From Candidatus Villigracilis saccharophilus (GTDB lineage: Bacteria > Chloroflexota > Anaerolineae > Anaerolineales > Villigracilaceae): a stretch of DNA of 64,000 nt. The notes under the pieces were generated by a model that was given only the letters and a program-made list of their open reading frames with translations, searched no databases and had not been told where the DNA came from. Location: contig JADJNA010000010.1 of assembly GCA_016709305.1 (NCBI GenBank), positions 50,088-114,087 on the forward strand, written 5' to 3'. Made by a program: the position numbers and the translations under genes. Positions 52,758 to 61,690 of the stretch are shown here, in pieces (within the stretch, counting starts at the first letter, position 1; every line of letters begins with the position of its first letter).

Positions 52758-53473
52758 ATGACCTCAATTCCATTTTTCGTCAATACTTCGTGCAGCAGAA
52801 TTGCATTTTCTGCTGCGCGTTTGTTATCGCCATGTAAGCATAACGTATCTACAAACACCTGTCGTTCTCCGAACATAATTCCATCCCTGACCAACTTCAC
52901 GGCATTTTTCGCCACCTCTTCCGGCGATTCAATTACCGCACCTGGTTTACTGCGCGACATTAATGTGCCGTCAGGATTGTACGCGCGATCCGGGAATCCC
53001 TCGCTTGCGATTTTGAGCCCCGCTTCGAGTCCCGCTTCGTACAACCCCGAGCCTGCCAGCCCGACCAGGATCAAATCAGCGCTGAATTTTTTTACCGCCC
53101 GCGCAATGGAGTCTGCCAATCCACGGTCTGTGGCCGCTTGATTATATAAAGCCCCATGCGGTTTAACATGCGTCAACTCTACGCCTTCTTCTTTCGCTAT
53201 CTTTGCGAGCGCATTGATCTGCTGGAAAACAAGTGCTTTAACTCCCTCCGCAGGGACATTCATTTCAAGCCTGCCAAAGTTTTGTTTATCATTCCAACCT
53301 GGATGTGCGCCGATATTCACACCATACCGCTTTGCCAGTTTCACCGTGGCTTGCATTATATTTTCATCGCCCGCGTGGAATCCACAGGCGATGTTGGCGG
53401 ATGTGATATGCGGCATGATGGCTTCATCATTGCCGCTGCCTTCACCAAGGTCGCAATTGAGGTCTATTTTCAT
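52739..53473 (-). CDS. pxpA: 5-oxoprolinase subunit PxpA (LamB/YcsF family)
   Basis: 244 residues beginning KIDLNCDLGEGSG after the ATG, the family's N-terminal signature, with GFHAGDENIMQATVKLAKRY and LTHVKPHGALYNQA as further landmarks. PxpA, PxpB and PxpC together cleave 5-oxoproline to glutamate with ATP. The start may be either of two adjacent ATGs (53476 or 53473); AGGG lies upstream. It is last in the operon pxpB-pxpC-pxpA. Its last residues (SLRGR) are encoded within a dispersed repeat. Confidence 0.92.
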   Translation of the reverse strand: MKIDLNCDLGEGSGNDEAIMPHITSANIACGFHAGDENIMQATVKLAKRYGVNIGAHPGWNDKQNFGRLEMNVPAEGVKALVFQQINALAKIAKEEGVELTHVKPHGALYNQAATDRGLADSIARAVKKFSADLILVGLAGSGLYEAGLEAGLKIASEGFPDRAYNPDGTLMSRSKPGAVIESPEEVAKNAVKLVRDGIMFGERQVFVDTLCLHGDNKRAAENAILLHEVLTKNGIEVMSLRGR

Positions 53474-53485
53474 CATATTTTCCCT

Positions 53486-53541
53486 GCGGAGCGCGAACTT
53501 CAGTTTGCGCCTAAGCAAGGGACTGAAGTCCGCACCCCGTG
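53486..53541. repeat. Dispersed 'gcggactgaagtccgc'-type repeat
   Basis: GCGGAGCGCGAACTTCAGTT and GACTGAAGTCCGCACC form a palindromic pair, matching the copy near 63.6 kb. It spans the pxpC/pxpA junction and codes for the tail of PxpC. Confidence 0.7.
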
Positions 53542-54440
53542 CTTAATTCCCGATACTTGTTCTGGGCTTCTTCCACCGTGATCTCTTTAAACCTTATTTT
53601 ACTCACACCCAACTCGCATTGTGCCAATGGCGGCAGGCTCGTTTTCACAACACTTGCGATCTTTGGATAGCCTCCCGTTGTCGGCGAATCCGCCATCATG
53701 ATGATGGGCTGTCCACTTGCAGGGACCTGCACACTGCCCATCATCATCCCTTCCGAGATCAAGTCCGCGCCAGTGCAGTGTTGTATGGGGCTTCCATCCA
53801 GTCTATAGCCCATGCGGTCAAACGAGGCGCTCAATGTGTATTCACTATTTAGAAAGGTTAGAAGCCCTTCTTCAGTAAATCTTTCGTTTTGTGGACCTGG
53901 GATTACTTCAATCACAGGCGACTGGCTGTAAGCCATATATTTTTCAACGGGAAAATTTCGCGCCGCAAGTTTCAATAATTCGTTGGAAGGTTTTCCTGTT
54001 TGCAATATATCTCCAGTATGAACTGGGTCTCCAAGCCCGCCGCGCAAATATGTGGAACTTGAATTTAAAACTGACTCAACCTCAAATCCGCCGGAGGCTG
54101 CGAGATATGCCCAATTGCCTCCGCTTTTCTTTTTGACATGTACAACCCAGCCCGCGCGAACGAAGAACGAAGTCCACAGTGGGAATGTCCACACGTAATT
54201 TAATACTTCATAGCCCGCGCCGGTCACTGCCAGAACGCAATTCCGTTTTGCACGAAATACCGCTTCTCCCAAACCTATTTCGATCACGGGCGTGTTAGCA
54301 GAATTTCCCACCAATGAATTCGCGGCTTGATATGCAAACCAATCCATTGGGCCTGAAGTTGGCACGCCATAACTTGCAAAGCCACGCCTGCCAGAATCCT
54401 GGAATGTGACCAGACCAGAAACATCCAGGACTTCAAGCAT
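53511..54440 (-). CDS. pxpC: 5-oxoprolinase subunit PxpC (KipA family)
   Basis: 309 residues. Signature LVTFQDSGRRGFASYGVPTS at the N-terminus and 'GPMDWFAYQAANSLVGN' next to it, 'RMGYRLDG' and 'SDGMMMGSVQVPASGQPIIM'-like segment in the C-terminal half, as in the biotin-dependent carboxyltransferase-like KipA family. ATG 54440 has GAGGAAG upstream and overlaps pxpB by 8 nt, so translation is coupled. The last eight residues (TGCGLQSLA) come from a dispersed repeat and have no counterpart expected in the family. Confidence 0.9.
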   Translation of the reverse strand: MLEVLDVSGLVTFQDSGRRGFASYGVPTSGPMDWFAYQAANSLVGNSANTPVIEIGLGEAVFRAKRNCVLAVTGAGYEVLNYVWTFPLWTSFFVRAGWVVHVKKKSGGNWAYLAASGGFEVESVLNSSSTYLRGGLGDPVHTGDILQTGKPSNELLKLAARNFPVEKYMAYSQSPVIEVIPGPQNERFTEEGLLTFLNSEYTLSASFDRMGYRLDGSPIQHCTGADLISEGMMMGSVQVPASGQPIIMMADSPTTGGYPKIASVVKTSLPPLAQCELGVSKIRFKEITVEEAQNKYRELSTGCGLQSLA

Positions 54441-55086
54441 GATCTTCCTCAATGGGAATAAATTTTATAATGTCGCCGGGGGCGAATAGAAATGGTGAAT
54501 TACTGGTTGGGTCAAACAATGTCAGTGGAGTCCAGCCGAGGAGATGCCAGCCGCCGGGCGAATCAAGCGGATAGATTCCTGTTTGCGAACCGGCGATGGC
54601 AACCGAGCCAGCCTTTATCAATGTGCGCGGTGTTTCCAGGCGCGGCATGATGAGGCGTTCATCCAATGTGCCCAGATACGGAAAGCCCGGCGTAAATCCC
54701 ATCATGTAGACGGTGTATTCACGCTCGCTATGGATGCGGACTACGTCAGCGGCGGAAATGCCTTTCGAGACTGCGACAGTTTCCAGGTCAGGACCGGATG
54801 CGCCGCCATATCTTGTCGGGACTTCAAGTTGACGCGGCTTCCTATTAAGAGAATCATCCACCTGAGTCAGATTGTCCCGCACCCAAGATGTGACCTGATT
54901 AAATGTCAAAATTAATGGATCGTAGTGAATGAGCAGCGTGCAATATGCGGGGACAGCCTCAATAATGCCCGCGATGTTTTTTGTTTGTAAAAGCGCGTTG
55001 AGCGCGTGGACGCGTTGATTGATGGCAGAGTCTATTTTGTCGCCGAGTTGGACAAGCAAAGCAGAATCGCCAAGAGGCTTGAACAT
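54433..55086 (-). CDS. pxpB: 5-oxoprolinase subunit PxpB (KipI family)
   Basis: 217 residues with the KipI-family landmarks PLGDSALLVQLGD near the start, VPTRYGGASGPDLETVA, then EYTVYMMGFTPGFPYLG and the late GGWHLLGWTPLTLFD. Partner of PxpC in ATP-dependent cleavage of 5-oxoproline. Its start codon directly adjoins the upstream methyltransferase stop (no spacer), so the four genes form one operon. Confidence 0.92.
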   Translation of the reverse strand: MFKPLGDSALLVQLGDKIDSAINQRVHALNALLQTKNIAGIIEAVPAYCTLLIHYDPLILTFNQVTSWVRDNLTQVDDSLNRKPRQLEVPTRYGGASGPDLETVAVSKGISAADVVRIHSEREYTVYMMGFTPGFPYLGTLDERLIMPRLETPRTLIKAGSVAIAGSQTGIYPLDSPGGWHLLGWTPLTLFDPTSNSPFLFAPGDIIKFIPIEEDHA

Positions 55087-56346
55087 TTACATGCTTTCAA
55101 AAATTGAGATCGATTCAATGTGATAGGTTTGCGGGAAAAGATCGAATGGGGTCACTTCCACCAAACGATAGCCGCCATTGATCAAGCGCGCCGCGTCACG
55201 CGCAAGTGTGGATGGATCGCACGATACATAAGCGATGATCTGCGGCTTGATGCTGATGATCGCGTCCAATGCGTGCCGTTCGATTCCCGCGCGCGGCGGG
55301 TCGACAATTACGAAGGTTGAACTATCGAGCCGGCCCGCCAGCCCGGGTAGAACTTCTTCCGCAGTGCCTTCATATAATTCCACATTATCGAATTCGTCGA
55401 GATTAAATACGAAATCTTCGCAGGCAGATTCTGATGCTTCAATACCAATCACCTGTCCGCATGTTGGCGCGAAGAACTTGCTGAATAATCCGACACCGCA
55501 ATAGACGTCAAGTAGAGTCGTAGACATGGAAACACGCGCAAGCGAATAAGCGAGTAAATGCTCCACCATCTTTTCCGCCATTTTTGTGTTGACTTGAAAG
55601 AACGATCCGGCAGAAACGCGGAAGTCTTTTTGATGAACGCTGACAACAAAATGATCTCGTCCCGCGATCACAACTGGATGTTCGTCGAACAAATGTACAA
55701 CGGAAACGTCCGCTTCGATTTCCAACTCGGGGGTCTCAAAATTTTCAGATTCAAGCACGACCATTAATTCTTCGTTCTGTCCCGCCCGCAGGGAAACCCG
55801 TTCGACATCCTTGTTGGATTCGAATTGCAGTTCGCGCCAGAATGAGTCAATGCTTGTTTCGGGCAGGTGACATTCTTCAATCGGGAAAACTGAATTTCCT
55901 TTTGAATTTACAAATCCCAGTTTACCTTCCGCGGTCAAATGGAATTGAACGTGATTGCGATAATTCCATTCAAGCGGTGAAGGGACGATTGCTTTAATGG
56001 GCGGGTTTTCTATTTTCCCGATCCTTTGGAATTGGTCACGCAGGATCCCAGTTTTCGCCTGCAATTGGTCTTCATACGACAGGTTTTGATAATGGCATCC
56101 GCCGCATTTGCCGAAGTGTTTGCACTTTGGGTCAATTCTTTCAGCAGATGCTGTTAACACCTCAAGCAGTTCTCCGCGCGCAAAATTTTGTTTGTCTTGT
56201 GTCAAGCGCACGCGGACAGTTTCGCCCGGCAGCCCAAATGGCACAAAGACCGCGCGGCCGTCAGGTAAACGTCCCATGGCTTCGCCGCCATAGGTAAGTT
56301 TTTCGAGCAGGACGTCAAAAAAAAGAGGGTTATCGCTGGAGGACAT
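55087..56346 (-). CDS. RNA m5-uridine methyltransferase (TrmA/RlmD family)
   Basis: 419 residues. A TRAM domain (about 5-60) precedes an iron-sulfur motif CKHFGKCGGC (about 75-84) typical of RlmC/RlmD-type enzymes, then the SAM-dependent domain with LLDVYCGVGLFS, the catalytic CDP region 'AYVSCDPSTLARD' and 'VIVDPPRAGIE'. These enzymes put a methyl group on C5 of uridine in rRNA or tRNA; the exact position cannot be read. It is the first gene of the operon with pxpB, pxpC and pxpA. Confidence 0.9.
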   Translation of the reverse strand: MSSSDNPLFFDVLLEKLTYGGEAMGRLPDGRAVFVPFGLPGETVRVRLTQDKQNFARGELLEVLTASAERIDPKCKHFGKCGGCHYQNLSYEDQLQAKTGILRDQFQRIGKIENPPIKAIVPSPLEWNYRNHVQFHLTAEGKLGFVNSKGNSVFPIEECHLPETSIDSFWRELQFESNKDVERVSLRAGQNEELMVVLESENFETPELEIEADVSVVHLFDEHPVVIAGRDHFVVSVHQKDFRVSAGSFFQVNTKMAEKMVEHLLAYSLARVSMSTTLLDVYCGVGLFSKFFAPTCGQVIGIEASESACEDFVFNLDEFDNVELYEGTAEEVLPGLAGRLDSSTFVIVDPPRAGIERHALDAIISIKPQIIAYVSCDPSTLARDAARLINGGYRLVEVTPFDLFPQTYHIESISIFESM

Positions 56347-56426
56347 TTACCACCGCCTGAACAATTTGGGAAATATATTGGTTTTCCCAAACACATTATA
56401 CAATCATCTCGTTAGGAAGTTACCAT

Positions 56427-56464
56427 AATAACAACAGGTCGCCATTGAGCGACCTGTTGTTATT
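56427..56464. terminator. Terminator between sdhB and the RNA methyltransferase gene
   Basis: 16-bp perfect inverted repeat AATAACAACAGGTCGC / complement with a 6-nt loop, 25 nt past the sdhB stop on the minus strand. Confidence 0.75.
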
Positions 56465-56488
56465 AGTACAGCATCTTGAATATAAAAA

Positions 56489-57196
56489 CTACTTTAAGCT
56501 TCCTGTCACCATTGCCATCTTCACTTCGCCAATAGCCTTTGTGATCTTAATATCACGCGGACAGGCTTCAGTGCAGTTATACGCCGTGTGACAGCGGACA
56601 GTTCCATCGGTCTCACTCAGGATATGCAAACGTTCCGAAGCGCCTTCATCGCGGCTGTCGAAGATAAAGCGATGTGCGGCGACAATGGCAGCCGGGCCGT
56701 AATACGCATCGTTCGCCCAATAGGACGGGCAGGAAGTGGTGCAAGCCGCACACAAAATGCACTTGGTTGATTCATCGAAGCGCGCGCGGTCTTCGGGGCT
56801 TTGCAAGCGTTCGCGTCCATCAGCGGGCAGCGGGCTTTCATTGATCAAATAGGGAAGCATCTTCTTATAGTTATCGAAGAACGGATCCATATCCACGATC
56901 AAATCCTTTTTGACCTTCAAGCCAAGCACAGGTTCCACGGTGATGTTTGCGCCCACATCGCGCACCAGCGTTTTGCAGGCCAGATGGTTGCGGCCATTGA
57001 TACGCATCGCATCCGATCCGCACACGCCGTGTGCGCACGAACGGCGGAATGCCAGCGAACCGTCGGTTTTGCCTTTCACCAACTCAAGCACATCCAACAC
57101 GCGGTCATTCTCGTCACCTTCAACCACATAGGTTTCGTAGCGGCCGCGCGTGTCTTTCTCGGGATCATAACGGAAGATTTTGATTGTGATTTCCAT
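56489..57196 (-). CDS. sdhB: Succinate dehydrogenase iron-sulfur subunit (operon 1)
   Basis: 235 residues. [2Fe-2S] cluster ligands in SCAHGVCGSDAM with the Asp at the third position as in E. coli SdhB, then C in HLAC; [4Fe-4S] CILCAACTTSCP; [3Fe-4S]/second cluster CHTAYNCTEACP. Carries electrons from the flavin to the membrane anchor of complex II. It is the last gene of operon 1 in the order C-D-A-B, 11 nt after sdhA. The start has GAGGCGAAC upstream. Confidence 0.95.
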   Translation of the reverse strand: MEITIKIFRYDPEKDTRGRYETYVVEGDENDRVLDVLELVKGKTDGSLAFRRSCAHGVCGSDAMRINGRNHLACKTLVRDVGANITVEPVLGLKVKKDLIVDMDPFFDNYKKMLPYLINESPLPADGRERLQSPEDRARFDESTKCILCAACTTSCPSYWANDAYYGPAAIVAAHRFIFDSRDEGASERLHILSETDGTVRCHTAYNCTEACPRDIKITKAIGEVKMAMVTGSLK

Positions 57197-57207
57197 GTTC
57201 GCCTCTA

Positions 57208-59001
57208 TTAATAAACTCGCGCCTTGGGTTGATGTTTGGTAATGACCACGGGCTTGTAATCAATTTCCAACTTGCCGTTCTTGTTCCACACCAAAGTATG
57301 CTTGAGCCAGTTCTTATCATCGCGGTCGGGGAAGTCTTCGCGAGAATGTCCGCCGCGACTCTCTTTACGATTCAACGCGCTCAATGCCACTACTTCAGCG
57401 ATGTCAAGTAGGTTTCCAAATTCCCACGCGTTCAATAACTCGGTGTTGAAGATTTTGCCGGTGTCGCTTACGGTCACATCTTTGAAACGTTTCTTCAACT
57501 CACGCACTTTCTCCAAAGCATTCTGCATGTCTTTTTCATTTCGATAAATGCCGACGTCTGCGAACATGACCTTCTTCATCTCGTTGGACAGGTCGAACAC
57601 GTTTTCTTTACCCGATCCCTTTCGCAGCGCTTCAAATTCGGACGTTGCGGCTGATCCAGCGTTCTCGGGCAATTTCTCAAACTCAGCAGTCCTCGCGTAT
57701 TCTGCAGCCTTGAGTCCTGCGTGCTTGCCGAACACAACAATGTCAAGCAGTGAATTCGTGCCGAGTCGATTCGCTCCATGCACAGAGACACAGGCGCATT
57801 CACCCGCCGCGAACAGACCGGGGAAAGCAGTGCCTTTATCATCCATGATGACTTCGCCATATTTATTGGTGGGAATGCCGCCCATCGCATAATGGGCCGT
57901 CGGCTGGATCGGCATCATCTGGGTCACAGGATCAACGCCGAGATAGACACGGCAGAAATCCACAATGTCAGGGATCTTTGCCAGAACCGTCTCACCAGTT
58001 ATTTTCAAGGGAGAACCGTCCGGGTTTGTGCGTCCATCTTCTGCGGCAAATTTATTGACCGTCTCAGGACGAATATCCAAATAGACGAAGTTCTTGCCGC
58101 CAATGCCTCGGCCTTCTTTAATTTCGGTATAGATCGCGCGCGAAACCACATCACGTGAGGCGAGGTCTTTCACGCTGGGAGCATACTTGGGCATGAAACG
58201 TTCGCCCTTGTCGTTGAGCAACACCGCGCCTTCACCACGCGCGCCTTCTGTAATAAGAATACCGAGCTTGTAAATACCCGTCGGATGGAACTGGAAAAAT
58301 TCCATATCCTCCAACGGAATGCCGTGACGCAAAAGGATCGCAGGACCATCGCCCGTGTACGCGTACGCATTGGAGGTCACTTCGAAAATGCGACCATATC
58401 CGCCAGTGGCGAAGATAACAGCCTTCGCGTGAATGGTGTGCAGTTCACCAGTAGATAACTCAACCGCAACAACGCCCGCCGCCTTGCCATTCACCATGAT
58501 GAAATCAAGCACTTGATATTCATCAAAGAAATTAACCTTGTTCTTCAAGCACTGCTGATACAGAGTTTGCAGGATCATGTGACCTGTGCGGTCCGCGGCG
58601 TGCGCGGCTCTTCTCACAGGTTTGCCAGTTTCATTGTTGGTGTGCCCGCCAAACGGTCGCTGTGAGATGCGGCCTTCGGGTGTGCGATCGAATGGCAGCC
58701 CCATGTGTTCCAGTTCGAGCACCGCGTCGATCGCTTCATTGCACATGAATTCGATCGCGTCCTGATCACCCAAATAATCCGACCCTTTAACAGTGTCATA
58801 CATATGCCATTCGGGTTTGTCTTCTTCGTAGTTGCCCAGCGCGGCAGAGATGCCGCCCTGCGCGGCGCCCGTGTGCGAACGCGTGGGATACATCTTACTG
58901 ATCACTGCGGTCTTTGCCGACTTGGATGCGTACAGCCCCGCCATGAGTCCTGCACCGCCCCCGCCGACAACAACCACATCAAATTGATGAACTTTTGCCA
59001 T
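57208..59001 (-). CDS. sdhA: Succinate dehydrogenase flavoprotein subunit (operon 1)
   Basis: 597 residues. Dinucleotide-binding GGGGAGLMAGLYA, FAD-linking-type segment YPTRSHTGAAQGGI (His covalently binds FAD in homologues), the substrate-site HPTGI, and the RGEGAVLLNDKGERFM and GANRLGTNSLLD motifs. The C-terminal HTLVWNK region is that of SdhA. Oxidises succinate to fumarate at the membrane surface. It belongs to operon 1 and lies between sdhD and sdhB. Confidence 0.95.
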   Translation of the reverse strand: MAKVHQFDVVVVGGGGAGLMAGLYASKSAKTAVISKMYPTRSHTGAAQGGISAALGNYEEDKPEWHMYDTVKGSDYLGDQDAIEFMCNEAIDAVLELEHMGLPFDRTPEGRISQRPFGGHTNNETGKPVRRAAHAADRTGHMILQTLYQQCLKNKVNFFDEYQVLDFIMVNGKAAGVVAVELSTGELHTIHAKAVIFATGGYGRIFEVTSNAYAYTGDGPAILLRHGIPLEDMEFFQFHPTGIYKLGILITEGARGEGAVLLNDKGERFMPKYAPSVKDLASRDVVSRAIYTEIKEGRGIGGKNFVYLDIRPETVNKFAAEDGRTNPDGSPLKITGETVLAKIPDIVDFCRVYLGVDPVTQMMPIQPTAHYAMGGIPTNKYGEVIMDDKGTAFPGLFAAGECACVSVHGANRLGTNSLLDIVVFGKHAGLKAAEYARTAEFEKLPENAGSAATSEFEALRKGSGKENVFDLSNEMKKVMFADVGIYRNEKDMQNALEKVRELKKRFKDVTVSDTGKIFNTELLNAWEFGNLLDIAEVVALSALNRKESRGGHSREDFPDRDDKNWLKHTLVWNKNGKLEIDYKPVVITKHQPKARVY

Positions 59002-59075
59002 GAATTATTCCTTTTTGACGATGGACAATTGACCGTGGACGATATTGTCCATTGTCTATCGTCCATGGTCAGATA

Positions 59076-59510
59076 TTATGCAGTCCAGATAATATACAAA
59101 CCAATGGGAGCGACAACAAAGTAACCGAGCATATTCAGAATACGGATCCATTGCCGCTGGGATGCCCTGGCAAAATAATCATCCAGAACAACGATCACAC
59201 CATGCATGCCATGCGACGAAGCAGTCAGGAACATTGCGCTGGCCACCAATCGCCAGAACATGGAAGCCCACGGAGCGATATCTGGAACATTTGTAAACTG
59301 TACATGGCCGGGGTTTGTGACCAGCGCCCAGCGCAAAACTTCAATGAAGCTCATCTGGTTTAATGCCCCCATTACAAGCGCTCCCACCACACCAACAAGG
59401 ATAAAGAAATACATCCCAAGCGCGGTCAGGCGGGTGAAAGCCCACATGAAGGTTTCAAAACTCATGCCGCGTTTTGAAAGCGGAAGGGTTCGCGGTTTTG
59501 CCTGAGTCAT
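59076..59510 (-). CDS. sdhD: Succinate dehydrogenase membrane anchor, SdhD-type (operon 1)
   Basis: 144 residues with three hydrophobic helices. 'TRLTALGMYFFILVG' begins helix I and 'TASSHGMHGVIVVLDDYF' contains the histidine expected to bind heme b or line the quinone site. Start ATG 59510 overlaps the sdhC stop by one base. Sequence divergence among anchors is great, so the assignment rests on position (second gene of C-D-A-B) and helix pattern. Confidence 0.85.
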   Translation of the reverse strand: MTQAKPRTLPLSKRGMSFETFMWAFTRLTALGMYFFILVGVVGALVMGALNQMSFIEVLRWALVTNPGHVQFTNVPDIAPWASMFWRLVASAMFLTASSHGMHGVIVVLDDYFARASQRQWIRILNMLGYFVVAPIGLYIIWTA

Positions 59511-59896
59511 CAAAGCCTCCCGATTGCAGTGGTAATGATTGTGACCACCGCAAAGCTGTAAAGCACGATAAAAACAATCCACTCGATCATGATCGCTCTG
59601 CGATGATGCAGGATCAAACTCGGAAACAAATCCAGGATCGTGATGCGGAGTCCATTAATGGCATGGAAAAGCACGCAAAAAATGATGAATATCTGAAAGA
59701 ACGGGCTGATATAAATATCACCAATCACATCGCCGATTTTCCAGCCTTTTCCCTCCACAAAGGTGGCAAGAATATGCACAGTAATGAAAATAGCCATCCC
59801 CATCCCGCCAATGCGGTGCAGGATATAGGTCAAAAATGGACCTTGTCCCTTGTATCGCAAAGCCGTCTGCAGGCTTACATCCCTTTTCAAGCCCAT
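59510..59896 (-). CDS. sdhC: Succinate dehydrogenase cytochrome b subunit, SdhC-type (operon 1)
   Basis: 128 residues, three helices. LHRIGGMGMAIFITVHILATF has the SdhC-type Arg and His, and 'CVLFHAINGLRITILDL' the second heme-ligand His region. AAGGAG lies 8 nt before the ATG at 59896; a longer frame from 59938 lacks a ribosome site. It is the first gene of operon 1. Confidence 0.88.
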   Translation of the reverse strand: MGLKRDVSLQTALRYKGQGPFLTYILHRIGGMGMAIFITVHILATFVEGKGWKIGDVIGDIYISPFFQIFIIFCVLFHAINGLRITILDLFPSLILHHRRAIMIEWIVFIVLYSFAVVTIITTAIGRL

Positions 59897-60005
59897 TGAA
59901 ATCTCCTTGATGATTTTTTTGCTTGTAACTTCGGGCACAAGCCACTATTTTACTCTTGTAACAGTTGAATTGCCAGTTTTTGTTTTTAGCGCACTTTTTA
60001 TTACA

Positions 60006-60037
60006 AAAAAGCCGTATCTTTGCTGATACGGCTTTTT
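60006..60037 (-). terminator. Intrinsic terminator of the second succinate dehydrogenase operon
   Basis: AAAAAGCCGTATC pairs with GATACGGCTTTTT around TTTGCT, 13 nt past the stop at 60050. On the minus strand it ends in CTTTTTTGTAAT. Confidence 0.8.
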
Positions 60038-60049
60038 AATTATCCTCAC

Positions 60050-60871
60050 CTATACAGTTCTTGGCGGCGGAGCGAACTCTTCGATCTGCTTCACGATATC
60101 CGCCAGAGGCATGACCTTCGCGACGGAGGATCTCTTTTTGCCGAAACCAATGCTGTCCAATACCAATGTGCGCTTGAGAAGTTGAATGCCAAAGGCAGGG
60201 TCAACGCCTTTGGGACAGGCCTGCGAACACGCGCCCGCCATGTGACATTGGTACGGTCCGTGGAACGCATCGAGAGCTTCGAGTCGCTCTTGCAGACCGC
60301 AGTCACGGTTGTCGATGGTGTAGCGATAGGCTTGCGCCAAAGCCTGAGGTCCAAGGAAAAGCGGATCTGTTGCGACGGTGGGACAGGCCGCGAGACACAA
60401 TCCGCATTTGATGCAGAAGGTGAACTGGCTGTACTCGTCGCGCTGCTCGGGAGTCTGAATGAACTCGCCTGTTGGCTCGTCAATTTCCTTTGAGTTGCTG
60501 AGAATAATGAAAGGCTTGATGGCGGCGTGCTTCTGGATCAGCGGTTCCAAATTCGGGACAAGGTCTTTGACGTTGTCATAGTTCGGCAGCGGAGCGATCG
60601 TGACCACATCAGTTTCCAAATGCAGCACCTGGGTCTGGCAGGCGAGCATCGGCAGGTGATTGATGAACATTCCGCATGAACCGCAGACTCCCATACGGCA
60701 GGAGGAACGCCACGCCAGGGTCGGCGCCTGTTCCGCTTTGATCTCGTGCAAAGCCTCGAGCACGGTCATGCCATCCGGGACATTCAGTTTATGCTCCTCC
60801 CAATGCGGAATGGTATCCACATCAGGGTCATAGCGGCGGATGCGAAAGGTAATTGGTTTTGTGTCAGTCAT
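60050..60871 (-). CDS. Succinate dehydrogenase/fumarate reductase iron-sulfur subunit (operon 2)
   Basis: 273 residues. [2Fe-2S] site SCRMGVCGSCGM with Cys at the third place (not Asp as in the other copy), then MLAC; CIKCGLCLAACP and CHMAGACSQACPKG for the other clusters. The C-terminus is longer than in operon 1, ending in a basic tail and APPPRTV. This is the variant of complex II with a longer B subunit. It is the last of A-C-D-B. An SDH or FRD direction cannot be decided from sequence. Confidence 0.92.
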   Translation of the reverse strand: MTDTKPITFRIRRYDPDVDTIPHWEEHKLNVPDGMTVLEALHEIKAEQAPTLAWRSSCRMGVCGSCGMFINHLPMLACQTQVLHLETDVVTIAPLPNYDNVKDLVPNLEPLIQKHAAIKPFIILSNSKEIDEPTGEFIQTPEQRDEYSQFTFCIKCGLCLAACPTVATDPLFLGPQALAQAYRYTIDNRDCGLQERLEALDAFHGPYQCHMAGACSQACPKGVDPAFGIQLLKRTLVLDSIGFGKKRSSVAKVMPLADIVKQIEEFAPPPRTV

Positions 60872-60874
60872 GTC

Positions 60875-61240
60875 TCATACTCCAGGGTGAACGAACGTCC
60901 ACCAGGTAACGTACGTGCCAAGTGCGAAGATCAGTACGCCAACTGTTAAAATACCCCAATCCACGACCTTCACCATTGCAGGCGAAAGCGGTAACTCGCG
61001 GATGATCCCGCGCGTTCCATACAATCCATGATACAGACCCGCGGCAAGCAGGAGGATATACACAACAAACTGAGCCGTGCTTTTGCCGCGTTCGATCATC
61101 GTCGCAAAATCACGCGCCTTTTCCACGCTCATCCCGTAAAAGACGGGCGCATAGTGCTGGACAGCGAAGTGCATGCCAAGCAAAATTGCAATGACTGGAA
61201 TGACCAGAATATGTAAAGACCATAAACGAGTTTCACGCAT
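60875..61240 (-). CDS. Membrane anchor subunit, SdhD/FrdD-type (operon 2)
   Basis: 121 residues from ATG 61240, which follows AGGAGAG; a longer frame from 61276 has no ribosome site. Three helices with 'LHILVIPVIAILLGMHFAVQH' and 'AAGLYHGLYGTRGIIREL', the second holding a conserved His/Arg pair seen in anchor subunits. Identity as SdhD-like follows from its place between the other anchor and the B subunit. Confidence 0.82.
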   Translation of the reverse strand: MRETRLWSLHILVIPVIAILLGMHFAVQHYAPVFYGMSVEKARDFATMIERGKSTAQFVVYILLLAAGLYHGLYGTRGIIRELPLSPAMVKVVDWGILTVGVLIFALGTYVTWWTFVHPGV

Positions 61241-61250
61241 GAGATCTCTC

Positions 61251-61688
61251 CTACTTGAAGAACAAGCTCGAACCACCCAGCGCCATCAACAGCCCAGCCA
61301 GCAGCATGATGATATAGGTCAACGGGCGGTGCTTTATAACCGATGATTTGTACGGGAAGATAGGTTCCTGCGGCTTGCCCAAAAAGAACCCTAGTTCCAC
61401 CAACAGCAGACGCACACCGTTCATCGCATGGAAAACCGCCGCCGCAAAAAGTAAATATTCGACGATCTTGAAGACAGGTGATGCGAACAATCCCATCAAA
61501 TCCGCCCAGGCTTCCTCGCCGCGCATACGATTTGCAGTCTCGATGATATGCAGGACCATGTAAGAGATCAATCCCAGCCCTGAAAGGCGATGGCCAATGT
61601 ACAGGTAGCGTTCAAATGTATAGTTGCCCGCGTACACCCAGCCCTTGAGTCCGAGTCTGTTGTTATAAGCAGTAGGTTTGTTTGCCAT
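61251..61688 (-). CDS. Cytochrome b-type anchor subunit, SdhC-type (operon 2)
   Basis: 145 residues from ATG 61688, 2 nt after the A-subunit stop. GHRLSGLGLISYMVLHIIET has the Arg, Ser and His of SdhC-type helix I/II, and 'AAVFHAMNGVRLLLVELGF' a second His region. Three helices and C-terminal hydrophobic end. Binds heme and quinone with the other anchor. Confidence 0.88.
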   Translation of the reverse strand: MANKPTAYNNRLGLKGWVYAGNYTFERYLYIGHRLSGLGLISYMVLHIIETANRMRGEEAWADLMGLFASPVFKIVEYLLFAAAVFHAMNGVRLLLVELGFFLGKPQEPIFPYKSSVIKHRPLTYIIMLLAGLLMALGGSSLFFK

Positions 61689-61690
61689 GA

